Assembly: GCA_018827845.1 (NCBI GenBank)
Contig: JAHJXC010000047.1
Location: forward strand, 1 to 8,497
Length of the DNA stretch: 8,497 bases
Source: Patescibacteria group bacterium
GTDB lineage: Bacteria; Patescibacteriota; Minisyncoccia; UBA9983
Reading direction: 5' to 3'
This document shows positions 5,926 through 8,497 of this stretch, piece by piece. Under the pieces are notes generated by a model. It had not been told where the DNA came from and did no database searches. It worked only from the letters and a program-made list of their open reading frames with translations. Each line of letters opens with the position of its first letter. The stretch's first letter is position 1. Made by a program: the position numbers and the translations under genes.

Positions 5926-6551
5926 ATGCAAATTCTTTTGAGGAGGTGAAAGAAAAAATAAAATTATTGAAGCCATATACTGATTGGGTGCAATTAGATG
6001 TGGCTGATGGTACTTTTACTAAAAATATTATTTGGCACAACCCGAAAGATTTACTGGATTTAGAAACAAAACTCAATATAGAAGTTCATTTGATGATAAA
6101 TGAAATTGAAAAGCGTGTGGAGGACTGGCTGATACCGCAAATAAAAAGAATTATTTTTCATATTGAAACAGCCCAAGATCCGGATTTTGTTATAAAAAAA
6201 ATTCAGGATGCTGGAAAGGAACCAGGAATGGCTGTGGGGCCGGACGGTTCCTGGACTCACTTGGCTCATTTTAAAAATAAGGTTAATTTTTTTCAAATTC
6301 TCGGTGTTCGTCCGGGACTGCCTGGCCAAGAATTGCAAGAGGAAACCTATGAACAGATAAGGCAACTGCGAAAATTCTGCCTTGCCTCGCCGGCAGGCGG
6401 GCGATCCTGTATAATAGAAGTTGATGGCGGCGTTAATAAAGAGAATGCCAAAAAATTAGTTGAGGCAGGTGCGGATATACTTTGCGCCGCTAGCGCAATA
6501 TTCAAGGGAGATATTAAAGAAAACATTGAATATTTTAAAAATGTTGCTTGA
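5904..6551 (+). CDS. rpe: Ribulose-phosphate 3-epimerase-like TIM barrel protein, divergent
   Basis: The likely reaction is ribulose-5-phosphate to xylulose-5-phosphate. The 215-residue protein follows the family order: IIPAINANSF at the N-terminus, WVQLDVADGTFTKN (28-41), EVHLMI (60-65), LGVRPGLPGQ (133-142), EVDGGV (172-177) and the phosphate-site CAASAIF (194-200). Three of the four usual metal/catalytic residues are clear (Asp32, His62, Asp174). The first metal-binding His of HLDVMDG is Gln30 here, the usual Met between the aspartates is Ala, and GFGGQ is GLPGQ. Residues 160-169 (LASPAGGRSC) come from a GC-rich palindromic element. The gene sits between rpiB and transketolase, which supports an epimerase role, although a related sugar-phosphate epimerase is possible. 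It overlaps rpiB by 22 nt and the next gene by 11 nt. Confidence 0.88.
   Translation: MQIIPAINANSFEEVKEKIKLLKPYTDWVQLDVADGTFTKNIIWHNPKDLLDLETKLNIEVHLMINEIEKRVEDWLIPQIKRIIFHIETAQDPDFVIKKIQDAGKEPGMAVGPDGSWTHLAHFKNKVNFFQILGVRPGLPGQELQEETYEQIRQLRKFCLASPAGGRSCIIEVDGGVNKENAKKLVEAGADILCAASAIFKGDIKENIEYFKNVA
6381..6405. repeat. GC-rich imperfect palindromic element inside the epimerase gene
   Basis: The element is centred on GCCGGC (6389-6394). It allows alternative stems: GCCT/AGGC (6384-6387 with 6395-6398) or TCGCC/GGCGA (6387-6391 with 6400-6404). It is far richer in GC than the surrounding gene and is read in frame as LASPAGGR. It lies in the linker just before the conserved EVDGG strand. Confidence 0.6.
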
Positions 6552-7419
6552 TGATAAAAAAATAAAATTTTTGGAGGAAAAGGCGAATGAAATTCGCCAG
6601 TCTATTATTGAAATGCTGCTTGAAGCAGGTTCCGGCCACTCAGCCGGTCCCTTGGGCATGGCAGATATTTTTACTGCTCTTTATTTTCATATTTTGAAAC
6701 ATGATTCTAAAAAACCTGATTGGGAAGAAAGAGATCGTTTGGTTCTTTCTAATGGCCATATTTGCCCTGTGCAGTATGCAACCATGGCTCATGCAGGATA
6801 TTTCCCCTTGAAAGAATTAAAGACCTTGAGAAAATTTGGTTCGCGTTTGCAAGGCCATCCGCATCGGGAATGGCTAGCAGGTATTGAAACAAGTTCTGGT
6901 CCTTTGGGCTCTGGTTTGTCTCAGGCAGCAGGCATGGCTTTAGGTATGCGCATGTCAAAATGCGAGGGCGATAGTCCTAACTGTATTTCCTGGATTTATT
7001 GCTTGATGGGAGATGGTGAACTTGATTGCGGTCAGGTTTGGGAAGCAACTATGCTGGCAGGCAAAGAAAAGCTTTACAATATTATTGGCATTATTGACCG
7101 TAACAATATACAAATTGACGGATTTACAGAAAATGTGATGCCATTGGAGCCATTAAAAGAAAAATTTGAATCATTTGGCTGGCATATGCAGGAAATTGAC
7201 GGGCATAATATAAGAGAAATTGTTGATGCAGTGGAAAAAGCAAAAACAATTTTTAATAAGCCCTCAATGATTATTGCCCGCACTATTCCCGGCAAGGGCG
7301 TGAGTTTTATGGAGCGCGAATTTTCTTGGCATGGCAAATCGCCCAAACCAGAGGAAGCAAAAGAAGCCTTAAAACAATTAAGAACATTACAAGGCAAGAT
7401 AAAAAGTGAAAATGATTAA
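6541..7419 (+). CDS. tktA: Transketolase, N-terminal (thiamine diphosphate-binding) subunit
   Basis: The 292-residue protein equals the N-terminal third to half of a full transketolase. GSGHSAGPLGMADI starts at residue 30, SNGHICPVQYA is at 70-80 and GHPH at 105-108. ETSSGPLGSGLSQAAGMALG is at 116-135. The thiamine diphosphate motif is GDGE (157-160) with NN at 188-189, and IPGKGVSFME (249-258) and WHGK (263-266) follow. It moves two-carbon ketol units between sugar phosphates together with the next gene's product. I chose ATG 6541, which overlaps the epimerase stop by 11 nt, because conserved transketolase sequence begins right after it. The longer TTG-started version from 6460 only adds out-of-frame epimerase sequence. 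There is no ribosome binding site, so coupled translation is likely. Split transketolases are common in archaea, some bacteria and CPR. Confidence 0.95.
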   Translation: MLLDDKKIKFLEEKANEIRQSIIEMLLEAGSGHSAGPLGMADIFTALYFHILKHDSKKPDWEERDRLVLSNGHICPVQYATMAHAGYFPLKELKTLRKFGSRLQGHPHREWLAGIETSSGPLGSGLSQAAGMALGMRMSKCEGDSPNCISWIYCLMGDGELDCGQVWEATMLAGKEKLYNIIGIIDRNNIQIDGFTENVMPLEPLKEKFESFGWHMQEIDGHNIREIVDAVEKAKTIFNKPSMIIARTIPGKGVSFMEREFSWHGKSPKPEEAKEALKQLRTLQGKIKSEND

Positions 7420-8404
7420 TAAATCGCAAAAACTCAATCCAAAACTTTTTGATAAAGATGTGGAACAAGAGCCATTAAGATTTGGATTTGGGGAAGGTTT
7501 GTTAAGGGCAGGAGAAGAAGATGAAAATGTTGTGGCTCTTTGCGCTGATTTGACTGATTCCACCAAAGTTTCCACTTTTTCTAAAAAATTTCCAGAAAGA
7601 TTTATAGAAATGGGCATTAGTGAGCAAAGTATGGCTTCTGTTGCTGCCGGTCTTGCTGCAGTGGGCAAGGTGCCATTTATTGCCTCCTACGCGATGTTTT
7701 CTCCGGGCAGGAATTGGGAGCAGATAAGAACTACTATTTGTTATAACGATTCCAATGTTAAGATAGCAGGCGCGCATGCCGGTGTTTCTGTCGGTCCTGA
7801 CGGAGGCACGCATCAGGCCATTGAAGACATTGCCATTACGCGCGTTATCCCCAGAATGACAGTTATCGTGCCTTGTGATTCTATTGAATCTAAAAAAGCC
7901 ACATATCAGGCAGCCAAAATAAAAGGGCCAATGTATCTGCGCTTTGCGCGCGAAGCCACGCCGATTATTACAACTAAAGATTCTCCTTTTGAAATTGGCA
8001 AAGCCAATGTGTTATGGGAATCAAAAAATCCGCAAGTCGCGATTATTGCCTGCGGACCGCTGGTTTATAATTCTTTAATTGCCGCCAAAGAACTTGCTGA
8101 AGAGGGAATTGAGGCGATAGTAGTTAATAATCATACGATTAAACCCATAGATGAAAAAACTATTTCCGAAGTTGCTAAAAAAGCCGGAGCAGTAATAACA
8201 GTAGAAGAGCATCAAATTCATGGTGGCATGGGTTCAGCAGTGGCTGAGGTTTTAGGAAAAAATTACCCGGTGCCCATGGAATTTATCGGAGTGCAGGATA
8301 AATTCGGTGAATCCGGCCAGCCCGAAGAACTGATTGAACACTTTGGCATGGGCATCAAACACATCAAAGAGGCAGTTAAAAAAGTCCTAAAGAGGAAAAA
8401 GTAG
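7412..8404 (+). CDS. tktB: Transketolase, C-terminal (pyrimidine-binding and C-terminal domains) subunit
   Basis: This 330-residue partner of the preceding gene completes the enzyme. The pyrimidine-binding domain covers roughly 20-180. GISEQSM carries the conserved Glu71 that activates thiamine diphosphate, followed by ASYAMFSPGRNWEQIR (91-106), HAGVSVGPDGGTHQAIEDIA (122-141) and YLRFAR (175-180). The C-terminal domain follows, with VTVEEHQIHGG-like sequence (ITVEEHQIHGGMGSAVAE, 262-279) and DKFGESGQPEEL (296-307). The upstream gene ends at 7419, giving an 8-nt overlap from ATG 7412; GTG 7406 in the same frame is a possible alternative start. It is the last gene of the run, and a new promoter follows within 36 bp. 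The related 1-deoxyxylulose-5-phosphate synthase and dehydrogenase E1 families share this fold, but the paired N-terminal subunit and the neighbours support transketolase. Confidence 0.95.
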   Translation: MINKSQKLNPKLFDKDVEQEPLRFGFGEGLLRAGEEDENVVALCADLTDSTKVSTFSKKFPERFIEMGISEQSMASVAAGLAAVGKVPFIASYAMFSPGRNWEQIRTTICYNDSNVKIAGAHAGVSVGPDGGTHQAIEDIAITRVIPRMTVIVPCDSIESKKATYQAAKIKGPMYLRFAREATPIITTKDSPFEIGKANVLWESKNPQVAIIACGPLVYNSLIAAKELAEEGIEAIVVNNHTIKPIDEKTISEVAKKAGAVITVEEHQIHGGMGSAVAEVLGKNYPVPMEFIGVQDKFGESGQPEELIEHFGMGIKHIKEAVKKVLKRKK

Positions 8405-8405
8405 G

Positions 8406-8440
8406 TTGTTTTTTAAGCCAAAATTTGCTATAATGTTATT
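8406..8440 (+). promoter_or_regulatory. Sigma70-like promoter for the right-edge gene, probably leaderless
   Basis: TTGTTT at 8406-8411, a 17-bp spacer and TATAAT at 8429-8434 make the best promoter match in the window. The ATG at 8441 begins 6 nt after the -10 box, so no leader is expected. The -35 lies directly after the transketolase stop codon. Confidence 0.7.
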
Positions 8441-8497
8441 ATGATTCCCAGAGAATTAAAAAAATATTTTTGGGATGTTGATGCTGATAAACTGGAC
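8441..8497 (+). CDS. Start of a DUF6922-like small protein, 3' truncated by the window
   Basis: Nineteen codons are present, reading MIPRELKKYFWDVDADKLD, and the frame is open at the edge. The aromatic/acidic pattern resembles the N-terminus of small DUF6922-like proteins that often precede AbiEii-type nucleotidyltransferases, and loosely parallels RPYLVWYVKDPSRLND in the gene at 1199. It is therefore probably a second antitoxin-like gene. Its own promoter with a 6-nt -10-to-start spacing supports the start. The call rests on few residues and memory of the family. Confidence 0.55.
   Translation, partial: MIPRELKKYFWDVDADKLD

Noticed and set aside
5938..5950. Near-perfect Shine-Dalgarno GAGGAGGTGA
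   Set aside because: It lies inside the epimerase codons for EEVKE, and no plausible gene start follows.
6410..6426. TATAAT followed by an ATG 8 nt later in the epimerase gene, as an internal promoter
   Set aside because: The ATG is within EVDGG codons, no -35 is present 17 bp upstream, and the motif is explained by coding for Ile-Ile-Glu.
6460..6540. TTG start giving a longer transketolase N-terminal subunit
   Set aside because: The added residues only read the epimerase gene out of frame; conserved sequence begins after ATG 6541.
6572..6589. GGAGG with an ATG 10 nt downstream inside the transketolase N-terminal gene
   Set aside because: That ATG is out of frame with the transketolase and opens no real gene; GGAGG encodes Glu-Glu.

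Overview
The window looks like a piece of a Patescibacteria (Candidate Phyla Radiation, probably Parcubacteria-like) chromosome. This rests on several traits seen together: a surface protein ending in a peptidase S74 chaperone domain and a proline/threonine tail, a small antitoxin-like gene paired with an AbiEii-type nucleotidyltransferase, a transketolase split into two genes, a divergent ribulose-phosphate epimerase, tightly overlapping genes without Shine-Dalgarno sequences, and promoters whose -10 box lies 6-7 nt from the start codon. TGA is used as a true stop (GAPDH and the epimerase end with it), so the UGA=Gly code of Gracilibacteria/SR1 is unlikely. The lineage call is inference from gene content; no 16S rRNA or ribosomal protein is present.

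Layout. 1-1102: the 3' part of a surface protein gene with the S74 domain and a low-complexity tail full of small DNA repeats. 1103-1198: promoter region of a toxin-antitoxin module with three imperfect direct repeats. 1199-2069: the module itself (antitoxin-like protein, then AbiEii-like nucleotidyltransferase, 8-nt overlap). 2070-2144: a hairpin repeat and a second promoter. 2145-8404: six same-strand genes in one likely operon: a membrane O-antigen-ligase-like protein with TPRs, then GAPDH, ribose-5-phosphate isomerase B, ribulose-phosphate 3-epimerase, and transketolase N- and C-terminal subunits. 8405-8440: a third promoter. 8441-8497: the start of another gene that appears related to the antitoxin at 1199.

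How the genes fit together. The isomerase, epimerase and two-part transketolase form most of the non-oxidative pentose phosphate pathway; no transaldolase is seen in the window. With GAPDH they link glyceraldehyde-3-phosphate, used in lower glycolysis, to pentose phosphates needed for nucleotides. Their head gene, a glycan ligase or polymerase, is functionally unrelated but separated by only 8 bp.

The least ordinary signal is a set of short palindromes scattered through the window. Four share a core CGACA...GTCG (two in the surface protein gene, one intergenic, one inside the GAPDH gene near its catalytic cysteine). Two others, of different sequence, lie inside the isomerase and epimerase genes. 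Those inside genes keep the reading frame open, so they look like protein-permissive palindromic elements.
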